From Fusarium oxysporum f. sp. lycopersici 4287 (lineage: Eukaryota; Ascomycota; Sordariomycetes; Hypocreales; Nectriaceae): a stretch of DNA of 64,000 bases. The notes under the pieces were generated by a model. The model was not told the DNA's origin. It did no database searches and worked only from the letters and a program-made list of their open reading frames with translations. Positions 45,844-57,598 of this stretch are shown piece by piece. Where the stretch lies: the NCBI RefSeq assembly GCF_000149955.1, contig NC_030987.1, positions 3,565,138 to 3,629,137 on the forward strand, given 5' to 3'. Positions within the stretch are counted from its first letter, which is position 1, and each line of letters opens with the position of its first letter. Both the position numbers and the translations under genes were made by a program.

Positions 45844-47373
45844 GATTAGAGGTTGTATGCTTAGAAGACATATGCATTGGCATGGCGCAGACATTATGGT
45901 TACAGAAGAGGCATTTGGGTATATCAGCTTCTTGGTCACATTAACTTTTCTTTGTGGCCTGGAAATATGAGAGCATATGATGGTATCTGTTATGGTACTA
46001 TCTGTAAAAGAAACAACAACACAATATTTGAAGAATCTATTTATCTTCTGAATGCTCTATGAGTTTCAATGTTCTGTAGTTGAACAGCCCCTCTCAGCAC
46101 ATGTCAATTGATATGGATGATTCTTTATTTTCGCATGTGATTCTGTCTCTCTGCTATGAGATGAATTGATTACAGGTGGGGCTTGGGTTGATAGTGTCAC
46201 ATGCATCAGCGTATTCGTGTAGAGTTGACCCCGTTATCATGAGATTTGGTTAATGGAGGTCATCAACCAGAAACTGATTGGCCACTAGCCGCTAAACAGA
46301 CGCAGGAACATCAAATAAGCATCGACCGCAACCAAAGAAACCCTGAGAGTCGCATTCCGAATACGTATTTTCTCTTCCTCTTTCGAGAACCTGAACGAAG
46401 TAATACCGGACTCGGCAGAGGAGAAATTGGTTCGAATCACGTACGATCTGAATCTCTATGAGACGACGTCTTTCACATGCGAAAAGTCCCGGAACCTGGC
46501 GGTGTCCTTTTCGCACATCGAACCATGCCCGCAAGATCTCGTCTTCGTTGGTTGGCTGCTCTTTTAGCGGTCAGGGCGTCTACGGGTCTTGGTGGCGCGA
46601 TTGCTGCTAGGAAGGGAGACCACAGCGTTGCGGGGTGAAGTGTTCCAGGGGACCTTACAGTGGGTTATTCCCCTGGAACTATGATAATGACAGCCCTAGA
46701 GAGAATGCCAGGATCGCCCCATGCCAGCCAAGGGTCCATTTCTCTTGTTGGTGTTTTTTTCGTTTCTTTGAATTCGGGCCCCCCTGACATGACATTCAGT
46801 GACGGTTTATAGGCTGATTTGTTGATATCCTGGAGGATTGAATGCCACGAGAATGAGAGGAAAAGGGACCCTATAAACGGCGCATATCCGGTCAATTGTG
46901 ATCAGACGAGAGGAATTGTCGTCTTTGAAAGTGTCTGTGGTGTTTAAATCGGTTCAATCGCCCAGAATTCCATCTCAATTGATCTAAAGTCCAACTTTTT
47001 TATACACTCGCCCCCAAAAGTCGAGAGCGTCATTGTCACAAGCTCTGTGACCCCCGAAAACCGATTCATCCTTATAAGGGATAAGACTTCACTATTTGCT
47101 GGCTTACAACTGAGCATCTGCGAGAATATTGTGTCATCTCACATAAAAGCATTGATCTTGTTCTCTTTACAAAAGCATTGCCCTTTGTTGCTGCTCTTAC
47201 TCTTTGACCACTTTCCACCCCCTAATTCCCAGGGCCAACCCATCCAATTTCTCGCCGCCCCCCGATCCGCGATTAATAGGCCCCCCACCCCCCATCGAAA
47301 GTCTTGTTAGACAATTCCTCAACGACCGCGACTCAACTTCCTTTCACTTCTACAACAGCCAATAACTTCAACC
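45844..47373. other. 1.5-kb intergenic region, 3' flank of PPR-like gene and ERG1 promoter
   Basis: No supportable gene. C-rich and CT-rich tracts near 47215-47300 precede the ERG1 start, which is typical of a strong fungal promoter/leader. Confidence 0.5.
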
Positions 47374-48870
47374 ATGGCTTCAGTACTCACATCAACCGAG
47401 TCGCAGACTCGCCGTCGCGAACAATACCATGAAGCCGATGTCGTCGTTGTAGGAGCTGGTGTATTCGGCTGCACTATCGCCTACGCTCTCGCAAACCAGG
47501 GCCGATCCGTTCTCCTTCTCGAGCGATGGCTATCGGAGCCCGATCGCATCGTTGGCGAACTTCTTCAGCCTGGCGGTGTCGCCTCACTACAGAAAATCGG
47601 CCTCGGCCACTGCCTCGAGGGTATCGATGCCATGCCTTGCTACGGATACACTGTCTTCTACCACGGCGAGAAGGTCCTCATTCCTTACCCCGGTCTCGAC
47701 GATAACGGCAATGTCACACATGCTTGGGGAGGTCACAGCACAGCGGATAAGAGACCGTCTGGATGCAGTTTCCATCACGGTCGCTTTATCACTAAGCTAC
47801 GAGAGTCGTGTATAAACCACAAGAACATCACTGTTGTTGAGACAGAGGTTGTCAAGACGCTGCGCGGAGAGGTGTCGGATCAGATTCTCGGTGTTGAGAG
47901 TCGCACAAAGAACAAGGAGACCGGTGTCAAGGAGAAGGATTACTACTTTGGACAGTTGACCATTATCGCTGATGGTTACGATTCCAAGTGGCGTCAGGAG
48001 GTTCTCAGGACCAAGCCCAAGGTCTGCTCAAAGTTCTACGCTCTTGAACTCATAGACTGCGATCTTCCTGAACCTGGCCACGGCCATGTCATCATTGGCA
48101 ACGCCTTCCCTATCCTTCTCTACCAGATCGGCACTCACGAGACCCGCGCTCTTATCGATGTGCCTCAAGGTATCCCCGAAGCCTCGCCTGAGAATGGCGG
48201 TGTTCGTGGATACATCCGCAACTATGTCCTTCCTGCACTCCCTACTAGCATCCGACCATCAGCTGAGAAGGCTCTTGAGGATGGCAAGATTCCCCGAAGC
48301 ATGCCCAACAGCTGGCTTCCTCCTACGAAACAGCGCGCCAACGGAGCCATTCTCCTCGGTGACGCTATGAACATGCGACATCCTCTTACTGGTGGTGGTA
48401 TGACTGTCGCATTCAACGATGTTGTCATCCTTGCCGAGGAGTTGCACCCCAGCAAGGTGTCTGATCTCGCTGACAACAAGGCCATCAACAATGCGCTTGA
48501 CCAGCTTTACTGGAAGCGCAAGCCTTTGACCGGTATCATCAACGTCCTCGCCCAGGCTCTGTACTCCCTATTCGCAGCCAACGACCGTCAGCTCCGTGCT
48601 CTTCAATACGGTTGCTTCAACTACTTCAAGCGCGGCTCAACTGACGGTCCCGTCGCTCTCTTGGCTGGTATGCTCCAGCGCCCCTTCATCCTCGCCTACC
48701 ACTTCTTCTCCGTTGCATTCCTCGCCATCTGGCTCAACGCCTGCACCGTCGTTGGCTGCGGTATCTTGGGCATCTTCAAGGCTCCTCTCGCTATCATTGA
48801 TGCCGTTCTCATCCTCTGGAAGGCATGCATTGTCTTCCTTCCCATCATGTACCGAGAGACATTCCAGTAA
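47374..48870 (+). CDS. ERG1: Squalene monooxygenase (squalene epoxidase)
   Basis: Flavoprotein of the endoplasmic reticulum and lipid droplets that converts squalene to 2,3-oxidosqualene, a committed step of ergosterol synthesis and the target of allylamines such as terbinafine. It is a single exon of 498 aa, in the usual range. The FAD-binding motif VVVVGAGVFGCTIAYALANQ starts near residue 24. The second FAD motif ILLGDAMNMRHPLTGGGMTV has its GD at residues 329-330. The C-terminus has two hydrophobic segments (FFSVAFLAIWLNACTVVG and an IIDAVLILWKACIVFLP-like stretch), consistent with membrane anchoring. C-biased codon use indicates high expression. The start ACCATGG context is strong. Confidence 0.97.
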   Translation: MASVLTSTESQTRRREQYHEADVVVVGAGVFGCTIAYALANQGRSVLLLERWLSEPDRIVGELLQPGGVASLQKIGLGHCLEGIDAMPCYGYTVFYHGEKVLIPYPGLDDNGNVTHAWGGHSTADKRPSGCSFHHGRFITKLRESCINHKNITVVETEVVKTLRGEVSDQILGVESRTKNKETGVKEKDYYFGQLTIIADGYDSKWRQEVLRTKPKVCSKFYALELIDCDLPEPGHGHVIIGNAFPILLYQIGTHETRALIDVPQGIPEASPENGGVRGYIRNYVLPALPTSIRPSAEKALEDGKIPRSMPNSWLPPTKQRANGAILLGDAMNMRHPLTGGGMTVAFNDVVILAEELHPSKVSDLADNKAINNALDQLYWKRKPLTGIINVLAQALYSLFAANDRQLRALQYGCFNYFKRGSTDGPVALLAGMLQRPFILAYHFFSVAFLAIWLNACTVVGCGILGIFKAPLAIIDAVLILWKACIVFLPIMYRETFQ

Positions 48871-49378
48871 ATCTGGAATTTGGAAAAAAAAAAGAAGAGA
48901 AAAGAGCATGATGTGTTTAAGTAGCGAGAGCTGCGGCGTTTATGGAGCTTTGGCTTGGGACTTTTATGTCGAATTTTAAAACGAATCTAAATTTCTTTCA
49001 GAAATGGGAGACATTAGAGCCGAGGGACGATTGTACATATGCCCCTTTTCATGGGTGGTTATGAGACATTTGAGCATTTCGGAGTGTTGAGCGGGAGTGG
49101 GTTTTTGTTAGATACACACACACATACGCATGCTTGATCCCCATACTACCTGTGGTCAGAAATTGGGAGATATAAGTAGATTATCATTTCAAGATTAATA
49201 TTAATTGCAACTGAACTTCACTTTACTGCGTCTTGTTAGCCTAACCGTGTGTAGGGCGAACCGTTTATGTTCATGTAATCGATAAATTTGTCGACTGTGT
49301 GTTTTATTCAACTAGACATGATCATTGCGATTACTGAGCATTCACGCTCATATCCTGCCTGATCCCTTGACCTCCATC
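48871..49378. other. Convergent intergenic region ERG1 / ALG5
   Basis: 3' flanks of both genes; an A-rich run lies just after the ERG1 stop. No gene seen. Confidence 0.5.
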
Positions 49379-50722
49379 CTATGTCAATCGTCTTCGATAG
49401 ACACCAAACATCCAACTCGCTCTCAGCACCGCAAGGCCAATAGCCATCTTGATACTGTCCTGAATGACGTTGAGCTTGCTGCCACCAACCTCGTGCCACT
49501 CAATGGGCACTTCAGCAACCTTGATGCCGGGACTGGTGCCAATAACACTGCCATCGTGGCCAAGAACTGGTGTCGCGGGTGCTGACTCTGCGAGCATGAG
49601 CATCTCGATGTCGAAGATCCACCCCTCAGTGTGCATGTAGGGAATGATGTGTGGGAGGGATGCTCGCGAGAAGAGCTTGAAGCCGCATTGGGTGTCGCGG
49701 ATGCGCGATGTTGCAGGGGGTGTTAGGATCATGAGCACGAGATGGAAAGATCGCATGAGGAAGTTTCGTAGAGCCGAGCGCTAGTTGTGTTAGTTGATAC
49801 AATTTTCATAGACGAGAGGGTTAGTTTACCTTAACAACGGCTTCGCTGCCGACGAGATGAGCTCGACTTCCAATAGCAACGCCGCGGTACGATCCATCAA
49901 CTACCTCCTCGCATCCTTCAATGAGCTTACCAGCATCGGAGAAACGGGATGCGCCATCAGCATCAGCGAATAGGACGTATTCGCCCCTCACATGTCGGAA
50001 ACCATGAGTAGTCGCTCCGCCCTTGCCTCTGTTGCGAGCAAGTGAGACAACTCTAAGAATGTCATGGAGGCCGTGTTCTTGGGCAAACTTGAGGACAACA
50101 TCCACTGTCTTATCCTTGCTCCCATCATCGATAATTAAGATCTCATATCCGCCGAGATCCTCCTTAGGAGCGTTCCGAACATGTCTCTTAGTCGTAGGAC
50201 TCGCTCCGCTAGGTCCAGCTTGTTTGCTTCGGCCAAAGTGTTCATCGAGATAAGTGACAGCCTCTTCGAGGGTCGGGATAACGCGATCTTCTTCGTTGTA
50301 GGCTGGGAAGACAACGCTCAGACGCACTTCGGCGGGTTCGATGTTTCCAGCATCGGGAGTAGGGAATGCTTCATCGGGGCGGACGTGCTGCTCGCTAGCC
50401 TGTCGCTCAGCGAGCCAGCGATCGTACCAGCAGGGGAGAGGTTGAGGCTGTGTGCGCCCTTCAGTGGGATGGCTGGTAAGGTAGGTCTTTTCGGAGGCGT
50501 AGACGGGTCGAGGCTTTGGCGCGACGAGATGGAGGATGACATAGAGCTAGGAATGGTGAGCTTGCGATTGCGCGGGGCCCTAGAGGGGTTCAGTGCAGTG
50601 CATACCCCAAGAAGTGCCAGCGCAATAAACGCGATAAATAATGACAGAAGAATGTAGACTGGCGTTGCTTCAGCCCAAGCCCATAAAGGCTTGAGAAACT
50701 CCGCGGGCGGTTCGATAGCCAT
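49379..50722 (-). CDS. ALG5: Dolichyl-phosphate beta-glucosyltransferase
   Basis: ER-membrane GT2-family enzyme that transfers glucose from UDP-glucose to dolichyl phosphate, making the donor for the last steps of N-glycan precursor assembly. Exons 50606-50722, 49830-50546 and 49379-49780 give 411 aa. One membrane segment lies near residues 20-42, where the first splice falls (IALALLG-LYVILHLV). The glycosyltransferase core reads LSVVFPAYNEEDRV, YEILIIDDGSKDKT and YVLFADADGASRF, the last holding the metal-binding DAD. Further blocks are DTQCGFKLFSRA and TEGWIFDIEMLMLAE. A different reading through the first intron gives a false Ser/Pro-rich C-terminus. Confidence 0.94.
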
Positions 50723-52012
50723 GCTGGCGGAGGGGGGAGGTTGCTTGATGCGACTCGCGACTGCGGAGATGCAGCGATGAAAAGGCGAGTGTTTGTAGAA
50801 TTAAAGCGCGCTCATTTGAGATGTCAATTAATTTGGTGCAACGTACACAAGGAAAGGAAAATAAAAAAGGCGAACGCGCCCGTGGGCGAAGAAAGATTTA
50901 GAGTATGAATGCGGTGCGTTGCTTGTGATTATACAGCATGAGAAGGCCACGAAGCATGAATGAGGCGTTGCATCTAATCTATGATTACATAGCAACAGGC
51001 GCGGGTGCCAAAGGGTGCTATAATGAAGATGGTAGGGATCGGCAGGGACCAAGTGGTGAAATGACCAGTAGGAAACTGCCGAGGCTAATATTTTTAGAAC
51101 AATTGAAGACATTTATGAGAATAACCACGTTTGATCGTTTACTCAATTATAGTCATACTTCAAGAATTATATGAGACTTTAGATTATATTTTTCAACGTC
51201 AGACCATACACGACCTGAAGAAACCAACATGCGATAAGAATATACAGCCTCCCCTACTACCTCCGCTCAGGGAGTCTAAGCTTTGCGACTTAGAAGATCA
51301 ATCAGACTGAGTCAACTGGATTAACCGCATTTGATTATTTAGGTAACAAACTCAATTACAACCCCTGTAGCAGTGGCCTTCATGACATCCACAAGGATCG
51401 CGATCGATGGAGAACAGAATGTGAACGTGAATCGTTGTCTTAGTTTCATTTCAGTAACAGTTGGTCCCAGCCAACGAAGAATGACCTGATGCCATTGCAG
51501 CCAAAGCCTAAAGCTAAAAAGTATGTACGTACAGTAAAGGAAGAACCCGAAAGGTTCTAGAAGAAGAGGCTAAACGCTATTATACATGAAGTAAAGGGCT
51601 TAGCTCGGTTCAGATTCCTGCTCTGAACCAAGTCTAAACAGAGTGTGGCGTACTTTTTTTTTCTTTTAGTGTAAGATTTCTGCCAAGATGTGTCAAACTC
51701 GACGTCGGAATGCCCGAGAGGGGCCCCATATCCAATGCTTGCTTTCTCTCCCCCACAAGACGACCCCTGTAGCTTTCTTTTTTGGTCTTGTTGGGTTGCT
51801 CGCTTTCGCATTCTTTCAGAACTTTGAGTACCATGTCCTGCTCGATCTCAATGGAGAGCTTGGTGGACGGATCGGTGTAAGTTGATGGACCTTGTTGGGC
51901 CGAAGCGTGGGTGATAGCAGGGAGTCAGTCCCTTGCTGGTTTTTTGGTTTGTAGCTCGTGATCATGTCTGAGAAATCGCCCTCCAGGGGCAGAAATCTCA
52001 TCAAGTACAAGC
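50723..52012. other. Intergenic region, ALG5 promoter and 3' flank of the small conserved gene
   Basis: 1.3 kb with no supportable gene; short ORFs only. Confidence 0.5.
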
Positions 52013-52561
52013 TTAGATCATGACACCAGTCTGGAAACGCTCAGCGAGCCGATCCCGGGGGTCAGGGGATACAGTGTAGGCCAAGCCATACTGAGGACCT
52101 CGGACAACTTCCTTGCCCTTGAGAGAAATGGGATGATGGAAAGTTGGCGCAGGAGAGTACTCATAGATGTGCGCAGGCTCAAAGTGATGCACAGGAGAGT
52201 GACTTCTAGGGCTGATGTCTCCATCGTAGTCAGTCTCGCTCGGTTGATAGGTAGTGCTGCAGCTACCACTGGTGAAGGGAGACGCCGTTGATGAGCCGGG
52301 GAAGTTCATCTGAATGTGGTGATTGTCGTGCATGGCATCAGCAACCGCTTTTGCCGTTCGCTTGCGGTTCTCAGCGCGAACCTTGGAGCGGTCGTGATGA
52401 CGGGCACCAGCTGGACCGACGTTGACTGAATCGCATGCTGCGTGTGTGGGAACATGGCGATATCTTGGTGTGGGTTTTGTTGCCTTGGGTTGCTCTACTT
52501 CTTTGGCCTTGGCGATCTCCTTGTGATCGCGAGCACGCTTGATGGAACTGAGGATAGACAT
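52013..52561 (-). CDS. Small conserved Pezizomycotina protein, unknown function
   Basis: Single-exon protein of 182 aa, function unknown. The N-terminus MSILSSIKRARDHKEIAKAK is a basic helix, followed by PRYRHVPTHAACDSV and a HHDRSKVRAENRKR block. I recall similar openings in uncharacterised ascomycete proteins. The middle is Ser/Thr/His-rich and disordered in appearance, and the end (GPQYGLAYTVSPDPRDRLAE) is more regular. No signal peptide or membrane segment is seen. It faces the large gap to PSY2 and is not obviously linked to ALG5. Confidence 0.75.
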   Translation of the reverse strand: MSILSSIKRARDHKEIAKAKEVEQPKATKPTPRYRHVPTHAACDSVNVGPAGARHHDRSKVRAENRKRTAKAVADAMHDNHHIQMNFPGSSTASPFTSGSCSTTYQPSETDYDGDISPRSHSPVHHFEPAHIYEYSPAPTFHHPISLKGKEVVRGPQYGLAYTVSPDPRDRLAERFQTGVMI

Positions 52562-53298
52562 GGTTGTTGATGGATATATAAGTTGAAGAGATGCTGATGC
52601 GATATGATGTGAAGTATATAAGTGGATGTGTTATTATTGTATTGTATTGTATGTTGAAATAGTATGAAGAGAAAGGAGTCGTTTTCTCAACGGGCGAAGT
52701 GGTCTAGATATAACAAGAGGCTGAGGATAGTAATAACTGAAGTAATGCGTTGGAGACTGGCGTCAAAGTTGAGCGAGCATCAGTGTCGAAAAAGAACCTG
52801 ACGGCCCGCAACGGCGTTGGAATAGCCGATCTTTACTGAGTTCGAGACCCCCGAGACTTACAAGTCAAGCTGAGGGTCTTGGTCTAAAGGGCGTTAAAGC
52901 GAAGCGCCACAGACGCACCAACCCCTGCGGATCCGTGAAACAGGCCCAGCCCTTTCTCAGCCAGTGTTTGCTCATGAGGCGCTGCGTTGAAACGACTATG
53001 AGGCAATCCAGGGGCTATTGGATGGAATGGGGGAACTATCTATGCAGAGCGTTGAGCCACATGTTGCAGATCTTTTTTCCAACATGATTCAGAGCATGAT
53101 TATGACTCTCGTCATGTTGAGAAAAATATTATTGTTTTTGTGAATCTAACTTTTGACGCTGAGGGAGTTTGGCATTGCGAGGGTGGACTCAGTATGTCAT
53201 CGCCCAGGCCCAGGTCTGCCCATGTCTTAGACGACATCCATGCTAGTTTCCGCCTCGCGTGTGAAGCCGTAACTTCCAGAAACCACGTGTTGATGAAG

Positions 53299-53451
53299 AC
53301 GGACAGAATCATTGATGGAGATGTCATCAATCGTCGATTGCAATGTCACCAGTCGAAAAGTTACATATCTAGAATCGAAGATTGAGATGTCACCACTCGA
53401 GGTTTAATATGTGACCACGCCCACAAGAAATGTCACCAACCGTTCGATTGA
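53299..53451. repeat. 22-bp minisatellite, about 6-7 degenerate units
   Basis: Units start at 53321, 53343, 53365, 53387, 53409 and 53430, a period of 22, 22, 22, 22 and 21 bp. The common core is atgtcaccaatcg followed by a gattga-like end. The third unit is more diverged (atatctagaatcga), and a weak seventh unit precedes at 53299. No gene is known across it. Confidence 0.75.
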
Positions 53452-54133
53452 CAGCTTCTACAACCATCGAACTGCTCATCGAGGTATACTTATCCCTGTC
53501 CCTGTCTCTAGCCCTATCCCTGTATGTACTATCGGCAGCCATACGCCATCCGTGTATCTTTGCGGCACCGTGTTCTCGGTCTCGCCCCTTCGGTATAACC
53601 AATACGTGAAGAAGACTCTGAGAAGCTGTTTGTTAGTTCAGCCAGCCTTTCCAAAGCAAACACTCTGAGTGGCTCGTTGCCGAGTCTTCCAGACCGTGTG
53701 TTTAAAACGCCACCAAGGCTGGGGTGTAGCCAGCGCCTGGCGGCGCAGAGACAGCTGAGTAAACCGTGTCAGATCATTCACTTTTACCTGCCAAGACCAA
53801 AAATCTAACGCTCCTCGGCGTTTCTGTCACTGCCGATGCCGGGGGCAGTTGTTCAGCGTAAGAGCTGTGGAGAATACTGAGATGATGGCTTCGCTCACTC
53901 GGTGATCCGAAGAAGCCGCTGACCCAAAAGCTCATGGAGCCTTTAGGGCCCGATCCAGCGACAGAGCTTACATCAGTTTCTATTTCTGCATCTGTGGAGG
54001 TAAGGATTTATCCGTTGCTGCACTATCGTAGTCATTTCTTTGCCATACGAGGTGCTTTCGTGTTAAAAGACCGCTTACACGTCATGTCGAAACAGTTTTC
54101 CCATCTCAAACGCCTCATCTACGTCAATTGCAC

Positions 54134-54155
54134 AAAAAAAAAAAAAAAAAAAAAA
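54134..54155. repeat. Poly-A run of about 22
   Basis: Uninterrupted A homopolymer in intergenic DNA, with no retroelement or target-site duplication seen around it. Its length may vary between assemblies. Confidence 0.85.
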
Positions 54156-57100
54156 CAGTTGAAAATAGACCCTCCAACGGTCTTGTGCCTCTTTTCTTCA
54201 GATTATTGACCAAAATAGGTCGACATGGCTTCTCTACAGCCTAGATCTGCACAGAATCCATATCGTGGCGTCAGTCATCGCACCCGAAGTGTTTCGGCCT
54301 CATTGATTGTCTGAACTTACCGGCATCTCGGATCGATTCTGTGGCTTTTGAGCCCCTGGCTAAAACACGTAGACGCCTCTTTCGCCTCACTGTTGACTCG
54401 CAATTGCGTACTGCAGCTTGGCGTATCATCATTGTGCTTTTATCGTAAAGCAGTAGTCGCAAAAAGGTTCCATTGTCGTGCATAAGCCCAGAGGGAACGT
54501 GCTGTGTGTCTGCAGGTTTGACAGTCCGGGACCCCCTGTCCTTGGCTGTCAGAGCAGATCTGCACCAGGGATGTACCCCAGGCCAAGCCACCACGCGACC
54601 AAAGAGACTCTTGAACGAATTCTTCTTGGTTGATCTTTTGATTTAGGAGCTTAAGCTCCGTAGCATTAAAAAGATAACGGTAAGCATCGGATCAAAGTGG
54701 TACTGTAAATGGGTCAACTCATAAGAAAAGACACAAAAGATCAATAGAGACAAGATGGATCATGACGATCCCCCACTATTTGCCAGTTCCAAGAACTCAC
54801 CCAAACTCGATTAGGCTGTCGTCTCACGCTAGAAGCTTTAGAAGCCAGACCAGACTTCCTAGAAGAGCTTAGTACTTTAGCCTTCTGGCGTTGCAATGCC
54901 CTGCCAAGGTCAGATCAGATCTAACCTGCCCCATTTCCATTCCACGCTGCATGAGGATACGGTTAGATCCAGGATAACCAACAAGGCTTGGCTTGTTTCG
55001 CTATCACGAATCCCCTGGCGGTGAAGCCGACTCGACTGAGAAAACTGCTTGAGTTGTTTCGTTGATGACTCAGGAACTTGCATCTTGGCTTACATCAAAG
55101 CTCTTGTTCAACGTGAACGCCTTTCTTTGATGCACCATTGTGGAAAACCGCCAAGAGATGAAAGAATGTTGGTTGACAATAAATTATACCGTAGTGTATC
55201 TTGTGAATAGAATAAGCCTCTCTCCTGTATAGACCTTCTCTCCCCAGGCAAGCCTCGTTCTCTTGGCCTTCGCTGCTTTCGCGCTCGCTTTCCTTCTCCT
55301 CATTATATCGCAACACCTTCAGCTCTCCAGGCTCAATAGTCTACAACTTTTACTTTCCTCAGTGATATTGGCGAGGTGTCGACCGTTACGGGAAAGGATG
55401 ATTCTGAATTAGCTCGTTATGGTCATGAGGCGACCGTTACTGCTGCCTCGTGGATAAATGCTGATGCCTCTTTGGGCAGAGGAAGAGAACCAACACAGCT
55501 GACCACGATGTCCACGTTGCTCAACAGTCTCTTTTTCCTATATTAGGAACACTAAGAGACTCGATTGGGTTACTATTGAACACTAAACTGTAATCTATTA
55601 ACGTCTGGAAGCTCTCAAGAGCTACCAGGTAGCTCGATGGGGCAGTGAGAAGGCTATCATGCGGTCGCATTTGTATCCGGTGCTCGTGCTCGATGCCGAT
55701 AAAGCACGGTGCCGTGGCTTTGGCCCTCAACTAATAGTTCTCCTGATAAAGACACCCAAGTAGATAAGGGCGCCTGGCGTCTCAGTGACATGCGATAAGA
55801 ATGTTGGGCATGTCACGCCGTCGATGGTGAGCTCTTTCGATTGAGTTCTGTAGCTTCTTAGCTGTCATCAACCTCAGCATCGACAAGATCATGATCCCTT
55901 ATTTGCGTGGCATTTCTCTCTTTGTGTGCTGGCGCTGATATATCTGTCTCATTCCTCCCTTTATTTACTATCACACATTGGGCTTGAAGCTATTTTATGC
56001 TCCCTGAACTCACGATGCGGGGAAATAAACCTTGCCCAGGGAAATATTGACAGCTTAAACCACTTAAACCGACTCGGCCCTACACGTTCCTGCAGTAGGA
56101 GTAGCGTCATGATTTAACTCAAAAGTTGAGTTTAATTGTCCCTGTCGATCACTTTTCGCATAAATATCGATTAAAGTTAGGAGACGGGAGAATTATGTAA
56201 AGTAAGTGGAAGAATAATGGATTGACCTCTACTTATAATTGATTGACAGATGGAAGAAACATGTGATCTGATGCAAGTTCCCATACCTGATACAAGCACG
56301 CAAAGGCTGAGCTAACTGCTTGTCCAGTTTGATTGAAGGATCCAGGCATATCCGGCCAAGCTCCATATTCTCCCGGTAACGTGCATTTACAATAGCTGCT
56401 TTCACGCGACTCTCACGTGAATCCCACGCTTGTAACAAAGAATCAACGTCACTCAACACAAACAAACAAACAATCGAATTGTCAACATATGACGATGGGC
56501 CGCTGCATGATGACACTTGCAAACAATACAGACTACCTTATCTGCATAAGGGCCGAACTTGAGAGCCATTGTCCTGGTAATAAACGAAGCCTTGCATTAC
56601 TGCCTAGCAATTATTGCCACTCAATTCGTATTTCTTGTTGTTGATATTTTCTTGATAAGTTATATTTAGTTCGTGGTTGCATCATTGCCTCCATTACGAC
56701 ACTCTTCAATGTCTTGACAGGTTCAGGGGTCTTTTTGTCTCTGGTCGCGCAATTGATAAGAAACTGGAGAAACAAGCTTTGATTGGACGAGAACCACTTG
56801 TTTCCTTTTTTTCACTTCTCCAGACCCGCGTCATTTTTTCAAAGTGGCAACACCAGATACCGCACCTGATTGGACGATAGGCTCCTTTTCCACCAGCCTC
56901 ACTGTGGCTGAGACGACGTTGGTAAGGCAGGGCCCCCTCCCCTCGCCCCCCGAAGAGGATCCCAAGGCCTAAACCCAACACCATCTGGCAGCCTGGTCAC
57001 GCGCATTGCCCACCTCAATCCGCATTTCTCGACAGCCTCAAACGGTCTCTCGATATATATCGGTCCCTTATCGTTAAAACCGACCCAAAATCAATTTCTT

Positions 57101-57598
57101 GGCCCCGGATTCCGCCTGCCGCATACCGAGTTCACGGCTCTGTACGGCTGCCTGTCTGTCGCCGAAGTCGCTTTCCGCTTCCGCTTGTCGCGCCTTCCTT
57201 TTCCCGCGGTCGTCGCTCCCTCCTTCCCGCCGATTGCTTCCGTGGCGTGTCGCCAACCTACAGTAGTTGTCCAACGCACACCGACCCGCCCGATTTTCGC
57301 CCGCGCCCCATCTCGATAGATTCCTATTGCATGGCGCATTGAAGCACCGTCGCTCGCTTTTTATTGTATCAATTTTTTTTTTGATAGCGGCGCCGGCTGC
57401 GCATCTCGCATAATCAGGATATCCTGACGTTCCACTGTCGCGCACCATCTGCGCGCACCGTAAGGAATCGTGGCGGCGCTTACGATTCTGAGTCCCAACG
57501 AACCATCGGAGCTGTCCTTGCAACAGCACCTCGAACTTGCCCCGGATTTGGTTGCGTATACGAACCTCACTGTCGAGGGAGAGCCCGAGTCTTTGATG

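Larger units (their letters stand above)
52562..57598. other. 5-kb gene-poor region with minisatellite and A-run
   Basis: No supportable gene between the small conserved gene and PSY2, which diverge from here. It contains a 22-bp minisatellite (53299-53451), a run of about 22 A (54134-54155), a CCCTGT/CCCTAT-rich stretch near 53485-53522, and the PSY2 leader. The last 130 bases are open in the PSY2 frame but hold no earlier ATG. A long minus-strand ORF at 57074-57829 overlaps PSY2 exon 1 and has no recognisable content. Confidence 0.5.

Noticed and set aside
46400..46480. tRNA-like B-box (ggttcgaatc) near 46431
   Set aside because: No A-box, no T-arm stem and no acceptor stem around it; the similar motif near 19591 fails likewise.
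53299..53451. CRISPR array
   Set aside because: Units are diverged and directly abutting with no unique spacers, and the DNA is eukaryotic.
54100..54200. Retroposon tail at the A-run
   Set aside because: No coding remnant, no target-site duplication and no related sequence upstream; a homopolymer alone is not evidence.
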